DNA from: Secundilactobacillus odoratitofui DSM 19909 = JCM 15043 | GTDB lineage: Bacteria > Bacillota > Bacilli > Lactobacillales > Lactobacillaceae | Length of the DNA: 64,000 nucleotides | NCBI RefSeq assembly: GCF_001434895.1 | Contig: NZ_AZEE01000027.1 | Location: 534,233-598,232 of the forward strand | Direction: 5' to 3' | Part shown: in pieces, positions 8,572 to 17,560 of the stretch | Layout of the letters: each line of letters begins with the position of its first letter | Numbering within the stretch: the first letter of the stretch is position 1 | The notes under the pieces: model-generated | What the model was told of the DNA's origin: nothing | Seen by the model: only the letters and a program-made list of their open reading frames with translations | Databases searched by the model: none | Program-made: the position numbers and the translations under genes

Positions 8572-9552
8572 ATGTGCACAAGTGTAACTTTTTTATCGAC
8601 TACCGGTGACCATTTTCTAGCTCGGACCATGGACTTCGCCTTTGAATTAGACGGTCGTCCGGTCGTGATTCCACGTCACCAAACTTTTACGAATGACCCC
8701 GAAGACAGCTATACCACGACCTACAGTTTTGTCGGTGCTGGTCGCAACTTTGGCCATTACATACTGGTAGACGGCGTGAACGAACACGGTTTAAGCGCGG
8801 CAGCACTGTATTTTTCAGGTGAAGCCAGTTACGCTCCGGCCCCTGTTGACGGCAAAGTCAATTTAGCACCGCATGAAGTCCTCAATTGGTTGTTAGGTAA
8901 CAACACTGACTGTGCGGACTTAGGAAGTAAAATTGATACGCTAAATATTTTCAATAAGTCAAATCGTCTTCTAAAGTTGGTTGTCCCACTACACTGGATC
9001 ATCGCTGACAAAACGGGTCACACCTACGTGCTAGAAATGCAAGCAGACGGGCTCCACTACTTAGAAAATCCAGTGGGCGTGATGACCAATACGCCTGACT
9101 TTAACTGGCACTTGAAGAACTTACACAATTACACGAACTTACAACCTGGTCCCCACCCAGACCGTCAGTTTGATCAAATGCCCGTTTCAGCGTACGGTCC
9201 TGGCAGTGGCATGTTAGGAACACCTGGTGACTATACCTCCGTCTCCCGCTTCGTTAGAACTGCCTTCATTCGTCAGTACACACAGGCTGAGTCAACCGAA
9301 AATACCGTTAACGTTTTATCACATATTTTGAATAGCGTCGAGATTCCAAAGGGCGTTAAATTAAAAGACGACGGCAGTTCGGACTACACCCAATACCGTG
9401 GCTACATGAGCATGGCGGACAGTACCTACTACATGCAGCCCTATCAGGATCAAACTATCTCGCGAGTTCGTTTAACCGCAGACTTAATGAATCTCAAGGA
9501 ACCTAAGGAGTTTCCGTTACATGATCAGCAGCAAGTTGTTGATTTGGTCTAA
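8572..9552 (+). CDS. Choloylglycine hydrolase family protein, penicillin V acylase-like
   Basis: A 326-residue Ntn-hydrolase of the bile salt hydrolase/penicillin V acylase family. Translation starts at 8572, exposing Cys2 as the nucleophile after Met removal. Arg18 and Asp21 (ARTMDF), the later Asn in GVMTNTPDF, and the Arg in the VSRFVR motif match the family's active site. At the position where true bile salt hydrolases carry Asn in a GLNF motif, this protein reads ALYF, with Tyr, as in penicillin V acylases. No signal peptide is present. The substrate is therefore uncertain. GAGGAAG lies about nine bases upstream of the start. Confidence 0.85.
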   Translation: MCTSVTFLSTTGDHFLARTMDFAFELDGRPVVIPRHQTFTNDPEDSYTTTYSFVGAGRNFGHYILVDGVNEHGLSAAALYFSGEASYAPAPVDGKVNLAPHEVLNWLLGNNTDCADLGSKIDTLNIFNKSNRLLKLVVPLHWIIADKTGHTYVLEMQADGLHYLENPVGVMTNTPDFNWHLKNLHNYTNLQPGPHPDRQFDQMPVSAYGPGSGMLGTPGDYTSVSRFVRTAFIRQYTQAESTENTVNVLSHILNSVEIPKGVKLKDDGSSDYTQYRGYMSMADSTYYMQPYQDQTISRVRLTADLMNLKEPKEFPLHDQQQVVDLV

Positions 9553-9592
9553 CTGATTAACAATAACCTTCTAAATAAAATGTAACGACACA

Positions 9593-9631
9593 AAAGCCCC
9601 CACAGGATGAACACTCATCTGTGGGGGCTCT
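9593..9631. terminator. Bidirectional terminator between convergent genes
   Basis: AGCCCCCACAG and CTGTGGGGGCT form an 11-bp GC-rich stem. It is followed by CTTAA on the plus strand and TTTTG on the minus strand, so it can serve both the acylase gene and adhE. Confidence 0.85.
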
Positions 9632-9657
9632 TAAATTAATTCGAATGGTTCAGCAGG

Positions 9658-12279
9658 TTATTTTTCAACACCTTTGCCGTCATATTCATCAATCATAATT
9701 TGACGAAGTTCGCCAATCAGTGGTTCCTTAGGGTTCGCGGTCGTGCATTGGTCTTCATACGCCAATTCGGCTAATTCATCAACCGTTTCGTCAAAGTGCT
9801 TCTTATCAACACCATTGGCCTTCAAGCTCAACGTAACGTCAACGGAGTGGGCTAATTCAATTACTTTTTGAACAAGCGCTTCTTTTAACTCTTCGTTATT
9901 CTTGCCAGTCAAACCGATGTAACGGGCGATTTCGGCGTAATCTTCATCGGCACGGAAGTACTCGTACTTAGGCCAAGTGGTTAACTTCCGTGGTTCTTTG
10001 AAGTTGTAACGAATAACGTGTGGCAGTGTAATGGCGATGGCTAAACCATGAGGAAGACCGAACTCACCACCCAGTTTGTGGGCAATGGAGTGGTTAACAC
10101 CTAAAAAGGCGTTGGCAAAGGCCATCCCAGCAATGGTTGCGGCGTTGTGCATCCGTTCGCGGGCAGCCAAATCACCGTTGTAAGAAGCCGTCAAGTTTTC
10201 AAAGACTAACTTGATTGCTTGCAGTGACCATGGCCGAGTGTAATCTGAAGCCATGTTTGAAACAAATGATTCGATCGCGTGAGTCAAGACATCGAGACCT
10301 GCGTATGAAATCGTACGCTTTGGTAAGCTTTCGATGAATTGCGAATCCACGATGGCAACGTCTGGCGTCAGTGCATAATCAGCCAATGGGTACTTAACGT
10401 GAGTCTTAGAGTCAGTAATCACAGCGAATGGTGTTACTTCCGAACCAGTTCCTGAAGTCGTTGGAATCGCGATAAATTGTGCCTTCTTAGGCTTTTCGAA
10501 CTTGTAGGTCCGTTTACGAATATCCAAGAACTTTTGCTTAGCACCGAAGAAGCTAGTGTCTGGGTGCTCGTAGAACATCCACATGCCCTTGGCTGCGTCC
10601 ATTGGTGACCCACCGCCTAAAGCAACGATTGTATCAGGTTGGAAATTATTCATTTGGGCCGTTCCCTTTTCAACCGTATCCGTAGTAGGATCAGATTCGG
10701 TTACAGAGAACAATTGATATTCGATACCATCTGGTTGACGCTTCAATTCACCAAGCACTTTATCAACGTAACCCAGTTCAATCATCACTGGATCAGCAAC
10801 GATGAAGACCCGCTTCACGCCAGGCATGGTACCAAGGTAACGAACAGACGTCTTTTCAAAGTATACTCGAGGTAATTTAATCCATTGCATATTATTCCGC
10901 CGCTTTGCGATTGTTTTAATGTTCAAGAGGTCAAAGGCTGAAACGTTGTGGGAAACGGAGTTCTTACCCCATGACCCAGTACCAAGTGTTAATGATGGTA
11001 CCATTTCGTTATAAAGATTCCCGATACCACCCAATGCTGATGGTGTGTTAACCAATACACGACTTGCCTTCATCTTGATCCCAAATTCGGTCGCGAGATC
11101 TTCATCTAAGGTGTGAATGGCTGCCGTGTGACCAAGACCGCCGAAGTGAAGTAAATCGTCGCATGTCTGGAAGGCTTCTTCATGACCAGCAACTTTATAA
11201 ACTGAAATCACTGGACACAATTTTTCGGCTGACAACCAGTTTTCTGGGCCGACAACGTTTAATTCAGCAGCCAAAACTTTAGTGTCTTCTGGTACTTCAA
11301 TCCCCGCTAATTTAGCGATGGCAACGGCTGACATACCGGCGATTGGCCCCTTAACGCCGCCACGCTTTGGATCATACATGGCATCCGCTAAGGCCTTTTG
11401 ATCACTCTTTTTAATGAAGAAGACTTTACGAGCTTTCATTTCCTTCTTAACGGCGTCGTAAATGTCCGCGTCGATCACAATGCTGTTTTCAGTGGCACAA
11501 ACCATCCCGTTATCAAACGTCTTAGATAAGACGATGTCGTTAACTGAGCGCTTGATGTTAGCTGTTTTTTCAACGTAGGCTGGTCCGTTACCTGGGCCAA
11601 CACCCAAGGCGGGCTTACCAGTTGAGTATGCCGCCTTCACCATGCCAGGACCACCAGTTGCTAAAACTGAGGCAACTCGTGGGTGGTTCATTAAAGCAGT
11701 CGTAGCTTCCAAGCTTGGTTCTTCGATCCATTGAATCACGCCTTCTGGTGCACCGGCAGCAATAGCGGCGTCACGAACCACGCGAGCTGCTTCACGGGAA
11801 GACTTTTGAGCTTGTGGGTGGAACGCAAAGATAATTGGGTTCCGCGTCTTAACAGCAATCAGTGATTTGAATAACGTTGTTGAAGTCGGGTTAGTCACTG
11901 GTGTCACACCAGCCAAGATTCCCAGTGGTTCAGCAACAGTGATCAGTTGCCGTTCGTGATCGTCGTTAATGATGCCCACCGTCTTATCATTTTTAATACT
12001 GTGCCAAATTTCTTCAGTGGCAAACATGTTTTTGATAGCTTTGTCTTCAGCGACGCCACGACCAGTTTCTTCAAAGGCCATCTTGGCGAGACGCATATGG
12101 TTGTCTAAACCAGCCATTGCCATTTGGTGCACAATGTGGTCAACTTTGGCTTGGTCAAATTCATCCATGGCACACAGTGCGTCATGGGCTTTTTCAACTA
12201 ATGCATCGATGGCTTCCTCAACAGTAGCAGTCTTTTTAGGCTTTTCGTTATTTGATTTTGAATTCATTTCTTTTAACAT
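9658..12279 (-). CDS. adhE: Bifunctional acetaldehyde-CoA/alcohol dehydrogenase AdhE
   Basis: An 873-residue cytoplasmic enzyme that reduces acetyl-CoA to acetaldehyde and then to ethanol, reoxidising two NADH. The N-terminal aldehyde dehydrogenase half holds the catalytic Cys in FDNGMVCATENS (about 255). The C-terminal iron-dependent alcohol dehydrogenase half has GGGSPMDAAK, TSGTGSEVTPF and the metal-ligand histidines in GVNHSIAHKLGGEFGLPHG. The length is normal for the fusion. CGGAGG lies upstream of the ATG. The promoter carries a Rex-like operator, which fits regulation by the NADH/NAD ratio. Confidence 0.96.
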   Translation of the reverse strand: MLKEMNSKSNNEKPKKTATVEEAIDALVEKAHDALCAMDEFDQAKVDHIVHQMAMAGLDNHMRLAKMAFEETGRGVAEDKAIKNMFATEEIWHSIKNDKTVGIINDDHERQLITVAEPLGILAGVTPVTNPTSTTLFKSLIAVKTRNPIIFAFHPQAQKSSREAARVVRDAAIAAGAPEGVIQWIEEPSLEATTALMNHPRVASVLATGGPGMVKAAYSTGKPALGVGPGNGPAYVEKTANIKRSVNDIVLSKTFDNGMVCATENSIVIDADIYDAVKKEMKARKVFFIKKSDQKALADAMYDPKRGGVKGPIAGMSAVAIAKLAGIEVPEDTKVLAAELNVVGPENWLSAEKLCPVISVYKVAGHEEAFQTCDDLLHFGGLGHTAAIHTLDEDLATEFGIKMKASRVLVNTPSALGGIGNLYNEMVPSLTLGTGSWGKNSVSHNVSAFDLLNIKTIAKRRNNMQWIKLPRVYFEKTSVRYLGTMPGVKRVFIVADPVMIELGYVDKVLGELKRQPDGIEYQLFSVTESDPTTDTVEKGTAQMNNFQPDTIVALGGGSPMDAAKGMWMFYEHPDTSFFGAKQKFLDIRKRTYKFEKPKKAQFIAIPTTSGTGSEVTPFAVITDSKTHVKYPLADYALTPDVAIVDSQFIESLPKRTISYAGLDVLTHAIESFVSNMASDYTRPWSLQAIKLVFENLTASYNGDLAARERMHNAATIAGMAFANAFLGVNHSIAHKLGGEFGLPHGLAIAITLPHVIRYNFKEPRKLTTWPKYEYFRADEDYAEIARYIGLTGKNNEELKEALVQKVIELAHSVDVTLSLKANGVDKKHFDETVDELAELAYEDQCTTANPKEPLIGELRQIMIDEYDGKGVEK

Positions 12280-12306
12280 TTCGAGTCCTCCGTTATGAAA
12301 ACTTCT

Positions 12307-12357
12307 TTGTTATCTCTTTCACATGAACTATCATATCACACATTTTTTAAATGTAAA
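12307..12357 (-). promoter_or_regulatory. adhE promoter with Rex-like operator
   Basis: On the minus strand TTTACA (12352-12357) and TATGAT (12330-12335) are spaced by 16 bases. Right after lies ATGTGAAAGAGATAACAA (12307-12324), which matches the left half of the Rex consensus TGTGAA-N4-TTCACA exactly and the right half at four of six bases. A near-identical site sits in the same place before the dhaT-like gene. Confidence 0.6.
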
Positions 12358-12448
12358 TAGTCCTGTTTCAGTTAATATACGATCGATTTGAACCTCGAAA
12401 AAAGATTGATATCACAGTTAATCTAGCTGTTTTCATGATAAAATCGGT

Positions 12449-12464
12449 AATGAAAGCGCTTAAT
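12449..12464. promoter_or_regulatory. Candidate cre (CcpA) site
   Basis: AATGAAAGCGCTTAAT fits the WTGAAARCGYTTW form of the catabolite-responsive element. It lies about 90 bases upstream of the adhE -35 box. The rest of the 12280-12612 gap holds no gene. Confidence 0.55.
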
Positions 12465-12574
12465 ATTTACTCTTGTGAATTAAATCTTTAAGTCGCATTT
12501 AGTTTTCATAAATCATGGATTTTCGTTTTCATTTAGCTTAAGAATCCCGTAATAACGGTCTTTAAGGTCAAAAT

Positions 12575-12607
12575 AAAAAAGTTCCACACAATTTGTGGAA
12601 CTTTTTT
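12575..12607. terminator. Bidirectional terminator
   Basis: AAAAAAGTTCCACA and TGTGGAACTTTTTT form a symmetrical stem with T-runs on both strands. It ends the DUF1836 gene on the minus strand. Confidence 0.9.
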
Positions 12608-12612
12608 GCTAG

Positions 12613-13131
12613 TTACTTCAATTTTTTAATGGGTTTTTCGATCAGCTTCAATAATTGTTCCGACTGAATTCGATTGATAATCGTGTTAACGGCTACCTGC
12701 ATCAACTTTTCGTTTAAGTTTTTGGCGGGCGTCGCTGCCGTTCCTTTGCCAAGTTGACGAAGTGCTTCATTTAAGACATCGATAAAATTATCATACGCTT
12801 GTTTTGGAAAGTCCCCCGCAGTTACTTGGTCGATTCCATGGCGAATCGTCTCGGTTGAAAAGAGTGGTTTTAACAGTCCAATCAGCAGTAAGTCAGCTAG
12901 TTGCATCGTTTGGTACTTCTTTTTGATTGGGGCAATGATGACCTGGTGCTTAACGTAATTGTTGATCATCGCCGGCGTCATCGCCTCGACGCCCAACGAC
13001 CCAATCGCATCGTTTACGAACGCAATGACTTGGTCCATATACAGGTCAAACTTTGGTAACTCACTCCAATGTGGCAATTGCACCTGTCTAATCTGAGCTT
13101 CCCAGCGGTTATATTGATCAAATTCAGCCAT
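12613..13131 (-). CDS. DUF1836 domain protein
   Basis: A 172-residue protein whose first 110 residues match DUF1836: LPKFDLYMDQVIAFVND, then TPAMINNYVKHQVI followed by PIKKKYQTMQLADLLLI. The second block resembles a MerR-type winged helix, so DNA binding is plausible. The family function is not established. It is monocistronic, lies between adhE and a P-type ATPase gene, and ends in a strong terminator. Confidence 0.8.
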   Translation of the reverse strand: MAEFDQYNRWEAQIRQVQLPHWSELPKFDLYMDQVIAFVNDAIGSLGVEAMTPAMINNYVKHQVIIAPIKKKYQTMQLADLLLIGLLKPLFSTETIRHGIDQVTAGDFPKQAYDNFIDVLNEALRQLGKGTAATPAKNLNEKLMQVAVNTIINRIQSEQLLKLIEKPIKKLK

Positions 13132-13284
13132 ATCGACACTTCCTCATCTTTTTATTGATTATCTTAGTATCATTATAACAGGTCATCTAGTCTTTATCAC
13201 TAGATAATCCATGATTTTAAATTTATCATCTAAACACTTAAATTATCAACAATGATGCGTCACCATATAGTAAGAACATCAATA

Positions 13285-15612
13285 CTATTGCCACTTAATT
13301 TTGCCAAAAATCCGTTTACCCAATATTTCTTGAACAACGTAGAAAAACGGGTACACCGTTACTAATAACGGAATATAGAATATGCACATCTGCCAGTTGA
13401 AGATACTTGTGAGCGAAAAGAGTCGGCCGAAGAACACAAACACCATGACGAAACAAACCGCCATTAAGACGACCAGTCCGAGTTTCAACCGGTTGAGGGG
13501 TCTCGCTGCCATCAATAATGCAATCAAGCACACCGCACCGGTCAATAACACGCACAGCGTTGAAGTTTCTGCATAATTGAGGTTAAACTGCACGCCGCCC
13601 ACTAGTTCGATCACCATAATATAAGTGACCACGCAAACCGCCGCGGGCAGTGCAATCACCATCACCTGTTTCATGAACTGACCCGTAATTCGCTGGTGGT
13701 TAGGCTCCAGCGCTAAAATAAACGAGGGGATTCCGACCGTCAGCGTTGAGATTGGTGTCAACTGAATTGGTTGAAACGGATAGTTACTGATCATGAAAAT
13801 AAAAATGAGGCTTAAGGCCACTGAATACATGGTTTTGACTAGGTACAGTGACGCAACTCGCTCAATGTTATTGATCACGCGCCGACCTTCGTTTAAAACG
13901 TGCAACATCGCGTCAAAGTTGGAGTTGATGAGGACAAAGTCAGCGATACTCTTCGTCGCCTCACTACCACTTGCCATCGCAATGCCGCAGTTGGCCTGTC
14001 GCAACGCTAAGATGTCGTTAACACCATCACCCGTCATTGCAACCGTGTGGCCTGCTCGCTGCCAAGCCATGACAAGTTGTTTTTTCTGAGTCGGCGTCAC
14101 ACGGCCAAACACCGTATAGTTGGCGACCAACGCGTCGTAATCAATATCATCTCCCAGTGAACTCATGTCAATTAGTTGATCACTGTGAGCAATCCCAGCC
14201 CGTGACGCAATATTGGCAACGGTAGTGGGGTTATCGCCAGAAATAACCTTCAAGGCAACATCTTGATTTTGAAAATAACGGAAGGTCTCAACCGCATTTT
14301 CTCGAATCTCATCTTCGATTAAAATCAGGCCTAGCAACTTAACCTCACCAAGGTCATCTGGTGTTAACTGACTGGTCTGAGCAATGCACAGCACCCGATA
14401 CCCTTTAGCAGCGTACTGGTGAATCTGAGTGGCCAGATCATCAGGCACTCGTTTTAAAATAAACTCTGGCGCGCCAATCACAAAATTCCCCTGCTCGACA
14501 GCTGCACCACTCCACTTTCGGGCTGAGGAGAACGGTACCGTTGTTTTAGCTTGCCAATTCGGATCAGGTAATGCACTGGTCAACGCCCTAGCCGTCTCGT
14601 TATCGTCGCCAATCGCCCGGGCTATGCCACCAACTATGGTTTCAAGCTGAGTGACCGACTGACTACCAAGCGGTACGATTTGGCTGAACTGCAAATTACC
14701 ACTGGTGATCGTACCGGTTTTATCTAACCCCAACACGTCAACCCGCGCTAAACCTTCAATCGCCGGTAGTTCCCGTACAAGCACTCGCCGCCGAGCTAGA
14801 TTCATCGCCGAAACCGCCAACGAAACTGACGTCAGCAAGACTAAACCTTCCGGAATCATTCCAATCATCGCTGCTGTCGTGCCCAAAATTGCTTGATTGA
14901 TACTGCTATGTCCTAGCAGACGAGAAATAAATAAACCACCACCAAGTGGCACGATGACGATCGTCAAAATTTTAATAATGCGATTGATTGTCGTTAACAG
15001 TTGGCTGTCAGACCGCTCACTGGTTTGAACTTCACTGGATAAACTACTCATGAAGCTCTTAGCACCTACGTGAGTTGCGCGCACCGTTGCCTGACCACTC
15101 ACTAAAAAACTACCGGATACGAGTTCATCACCAACCGTTTTAGCGATTGGTGTCGACTCACCGGTAATCTGAGACTCATCCACCTCGATACCAGTGGTTG
15201 CAACAATCTGAGCATCAACTGGCAACTGATCGCCCCGTTTTAGGATCAACACATCATCTTGGACCAGTGCGTCTTGATGCAACGTCACCACGCGCTGATC
15301 TCGCTGTACCTGATACGTCGCTTCAGATAATAAACTCATTTTATCAATTTGGCGTTTCGACCGAATTTCTTGAAAAATCCCAATCGCCGTATTCACAACA
15401 GCGACGCCTAAAAACAACTCGTTTTTATAACTCCCAGTGAACAGCACGAGGATACCTAAGATCAGATTAATTAAGTTAAACCACGTTAAAATGTTGTCCC
15501 GGAAAATCACCTTCACTGACCGCGTTAAGGACGGTGCGGGTTCATTTTGTTGTCCGGCATCAATACGCTGCTGAACTTCTTTTTCAGTAAGGCCCTGTAT
15601 CGACGTTGCCAT
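13285..15612 (-). CDS. P-type cation-transporting ATPase
   Basis: A 775-residue membrane pump. Residues 36-80 hold the first membrane pair; the actuator motif TGES is at 150-153; the M4 motif PEGL is at about 254; the phosphorylation site DKTGT is at 297-301; and the hinge MTGDGVND is near 525. Six more hydrophobic segments end the protein. There is no N-terminal metal-binding domain, which argues against a copper or cadmium pump. The layout and the PEGL motif recall the CtpE-like (calcium) group, but the ion is not certain. AAGGGTGG precedes the ATG. No partner gene is adjacent. Confidence 0.88.
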   Translation of the reverse strand: MATSIQGLTEKEVQQRIDAGQQNEPAPSLTRSVKVIFRDNILTWFNLINLILGILVLFTGSYKNELFLGVAVVNTAIGIFQEIRSKRQIDKMSLLSEATYQVQRDQRVVTLHQDALVQDDVLILKRGDQLPVDAQIVATTGIEVDESQITGESTPIAKTVGDELVSGSFLVSGQATVRATHVGAKSFMSSLSSEVQTSERSDSQLLTTINRIIKILTIVIVPLGGGLFISRLLGHSSINQAILGTTAAMIGMIPEGLVLLTSVSLAVSAMNLARRRVLVRELPAIEGLARVDVLGLDKTGTITSGNLQFSQIVPLGSQSVTQLETIVGGIARAIGDDNETARALTSALPDPNWQAKTTVPFSSARKWSGAAVEQGNFVIGAPEFILKRVPDDLATQIHQYAAKGYRVLCIAQTSQLTPDDLGEVKLLGLILIEDEIRENAVETFRYFQNQDVALKVISGDNPTTVANIASRAGIAHSDQLIDMSSLGDDIDYDALVANYTVFGRVTPTQKKQLVMAWQRAGHTVAMTGDGVNDILALRQANCGIAMASGSEATKSIADFVLINSNFDAMLHVLNEGRRVINNIERVASLYLVKTMYSVALSLIFIFMISNYPFQPIQLTPISTLTVGIPSFILALEPNHQRITGQFMKQVMVIALPAAVCVVTYIMVIELVGGVQFNLNYAETSTLCVLLTGAVCLIALLMAARPLNRLKLGLVVLMAVCFVMVFVFFGRLFSLTSIFNWQMCIFYIPLLVTVYPFFYVVQEILGKRIFGKIKWQ

Positions 15613-15743
15613 GATGAACCACCCTTCTTCACGATATTAAATCAATCCATTTTACATTGGCGCTCTGATATCTACTACCATCATTGTACAAAAAGATTGT
15701 CCTTTTAGGCCAATCGCATAAGTTCTTTAAGCAAAAGGCAACA

Positions 15744-15766
15744 ATTGAAAGCGCTTTTGATATAAT
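15744..15766 (+). promoter_or_regulatory. Promoter with overlapping cre site
   Basis: ATTGAAAGCGCTTTTG (15744-15759) fits the CcpA consensus and abuts the -10 box TATAAT (15761-15766). CcpA bound here should repress the downstream aldo/keto reductase gene. Confidence 0.65.
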
Positions 15767-15805
15767 AGTATAGAAGTTAATGATGTACGACAAGGAGCGA
15801 CTAAC

Positions 15806-16654
15806 ATGACAGAACAAACCATTCAACTCGCAGACGGCAATACGATGCCGTTAGTGGGCTTTGGCACCTATTTAATTAATACTCAAGAACTAATGGATCA
15901 AAGCATCAAAACCGCCTTTGATGCGGGCTATCGCCTATTTGATACCGCTCAGTTTTACCGTAACGAAGACTTTCTGGGCCAGACGTTGATCAACCTTCAG
16001 ATTCCCCGCGACCAAGTCTTCATCACCTCTAAGGTGGCCGAACTCAGTCAGGGCTATGACCATACCATTGAAAGTGTCGACGATTCACTGCAACGACTTA
16101 AAACCAATTACTTAGACCTCTTACTCATCCACTGGCCAATGCACGAGTACTTTTTCGATACATGGCGAGCCCTTGAACAACTCAAAGCGGACGGTAAAGT
16201 TAAATCAATTGGGGTGTCTAACTTTAGCGTGGCCCACCTTGAACTACTCAGGACGCACGCTAAGGAAATGCCAGTGGTCAACCAAGTTGAATGTCATCCA
16301 TACTTGAACCAACGCCCACTTGTCACTTTTGACAAGGAAAATAAGATTGTCACTCAAGCCTGGAGTCCACTTGGCCGCGGTGTGACGCTTGATAACGAAA
16401 TGCTCAAGAAGATGGCCGATCACCATGACGTCTCGGTAGCCCAACTCATCTTGAAGTGGCACCTGCAAAACGGCGTGGCTGTGATTCCAAAGTCAAAAAC
16501 GCCAAGTCGAATTGCCGAGAATTACCAACTTGATTTCGAACTATCAGAAGACGAATGTGGCATGATCGACCTGTTGAACCGTAACCAACGGACTGGCGAC
16601 GATCCTGAGTTGGTTTATGAGCTTGGGAAACAGTATGAAGTGCATCATGAATAG
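15806..16654 (+). CDS. Aldo/keto reductase
   Basis: A 282-residue NADPH-dependent aldehyde/ketone reductase with a TIM-barrel fold. The catalytic tetrad is visible: Asp in GYRLFDTAQFY, the following Tyr, Lys in VFITSKV and His in LLIHWPM. The C-terminal cofactor motif IPKSKTPSRIAEN is present. The length is normal for the diketogulonate reductase-like group. AAGGAG precedes the ATG. The physiological substrate cannot be read from the sequence. The promoter carries a cre site. Confidence 0.93.
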   Translation: MTEQTIQLADGNTMPLVGFGTYLINTQELMDQSIKTAFDAGYRLFDTAQFYRNEDFLGQTLINLQIPRDQVFITSKVAELSQGYDHTIESVDDSLQRLKTNYLDLLLIHWPMHEYFFDTWRALEQLKADGKVKSIGVSNFSVAHLELLRTHAKEMPVVNQVECHPYLNQRPLVTFDKENKIVTQAWSPLGRGVTLDNEMLKKMADHHDVSVAQLILKWHLQNGVAVIPKSKTPSRIAENYQLDFELSEDECGMIDLLNRNQRTGDDPELVYELGKQYEVHHE

Positions 16655-16667
16655 ATAATTTAAAGAC

Positions 16668-16706
16668 AAAAAAGGCGAATCCGATTTCACGGATTCGCCT
16701 TTTTTA
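16668..16706 (+). terminator. Rho-independent terminator
   Basis: AAAAAAGGCGAATCCG and CGGATTCGCCTTTTTT form a perfect stem. It also reads as a terminator on the minus strand for hsp20. Confidence 0.92.
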
Positions 16707-16738
16707 AGGGGAATGCAATCAAAGATGATTTGAGTAGA

Positions 16739-17158
16739 CTAGTCGATGCTGATGTGATGACTGTCCTTTTGATCTTCAGTCATCTTAGGCAAGCTCAACT
16801 TCAGTAAGCCACCATCATAGGTTGCCTTGATATTATCTTGGTCAACACCTGGTAAATAGAAGCTACGAGTGATATTGCTTGAGCTACGTTCCTGACGAAG
16901 AACGCGGCCATCTTCGTCCTTATCTTCTTTTTCGAGGTTATGAACGGCGTTGATCCGTAGGGTGTTATCACGATAATCCAAGTGAATGCCATCCTTCTTG
17001 AAACCAGGTAATTCAGCGTTAACTTGGTAATCCGCATCAGTTTCTTTGATATCAGTCTTCATCGATGAATCATCAGTGAAAAACTTGCGACCAAAGTCGT
17101 TGAAGAAGTTCATTGGGTCCAAATCATTAAAGTTTCTGTTTGCTAAATAGTTGGTCAT
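16739..17158 (-). CDS. Small heat shock protein Hsp20
   Basis: A 139-residue alpha-crystallin-type ATP-independent chaperone that binds unfolding proteins. The crystallin domain spans about 40-130, with DYQVNAELPGFKKDGIHLDY, a central RSYLPG-like strand (RSFYLPGVDQDNI) and LKLSLPKM. The ATG at 17158 (protein starting MTNYLANR) is chosen because AAAGGGG lies upstream. The promoter is preceded by a perfect CIRCE element, so HrcA control is expected. Confidence 0.95.
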   Translation of the reverse strand: MTNYLANRNFNDLDPMNFFNDFGRKFFTDDSSMKTDIKETDADYQVNAELPGFKKDGIHLDYRDNTLRINAVHNLEKEDKDEDGRVLRQERSSSNITRSFYLPGVDQDNIKATYDGGLLKLSLPKMTEDQKDSHHISID

Positions 17159-17243
17159 AGGAAAAACCCCTTTCAAATTTTAAATTCAATATTAAAGTTG
17201 ATGGAATCGTGTTCGTTAAGTCCTTATCAACCTTACAAATCAT

Positions 17244-17272
17244 AGTATAGTCAGTATTGGTCAAACATTCAA
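17244..17272 (-). promoter_or_regulatory. hsp20 promoter
   Basis: On the minus strand TTGAAT (17267-17272) and TATACT (17244-17249) are spaced by 17 bases. A GGTCAAA half-site within the spacer could be part of a CtsR site, but the second half is poor. Confidence 0.6.
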
Positions 17273-17276
17273 GCAT

Positions 17277-17303
17277 TTAGCACTCTAAATTATTGAGTGC
17301 TAA
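17277..17303. promoter_or_regulatory. CIRCE element (HrcA operator)
   Basis: TTAGCACTC, nine bases, then GAGTGCTAA is an exact match to the CIRCE consensus. It lies immediately upstream of the hsp20 -35 box. Confidence 0.95.
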
Positions 17304-17499
17304 AAATATTTTTATCCATTTGATCACTATTCCCGTTACCACGAGGATAGCAAGCAGTCATTGACTTAATCAAGTTTGGTGCTCAGCATACTCTTAAACT
17401 GGTAGTTGGCAACGTTACTACCTTAGAATAGACTTAAAATATTGTCATATTCAGAATCTTTCTTTCAAAATAATCAACGGCCGAAGGTGGCAGCGTACA

Positions 17500-17545
17500 C
17501 AAAAAAACAGGCACAGACCCAATTGCTTGAGTCTGTACCTGTTCG
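17500..17545 (-). terminator. Rho-independent terminator
   Basis: AACAGGTACAGACTC and its near complement form a long stem followed on the minus strand by seven T. It ends the permease transcript. Bases 17304-17499 hold nothing further that I recognise. Confidence 0.88.
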
Positions 17546-17560
17546 AATTAAGTGTTAAGT

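Noticed and set aside
13316..15440. Several plus- and minus-strand frames inside the P-type ATPase gene
   Set aside because: All are antisense or out-of-frame shadows of a full-length, motif-complete ATPase.
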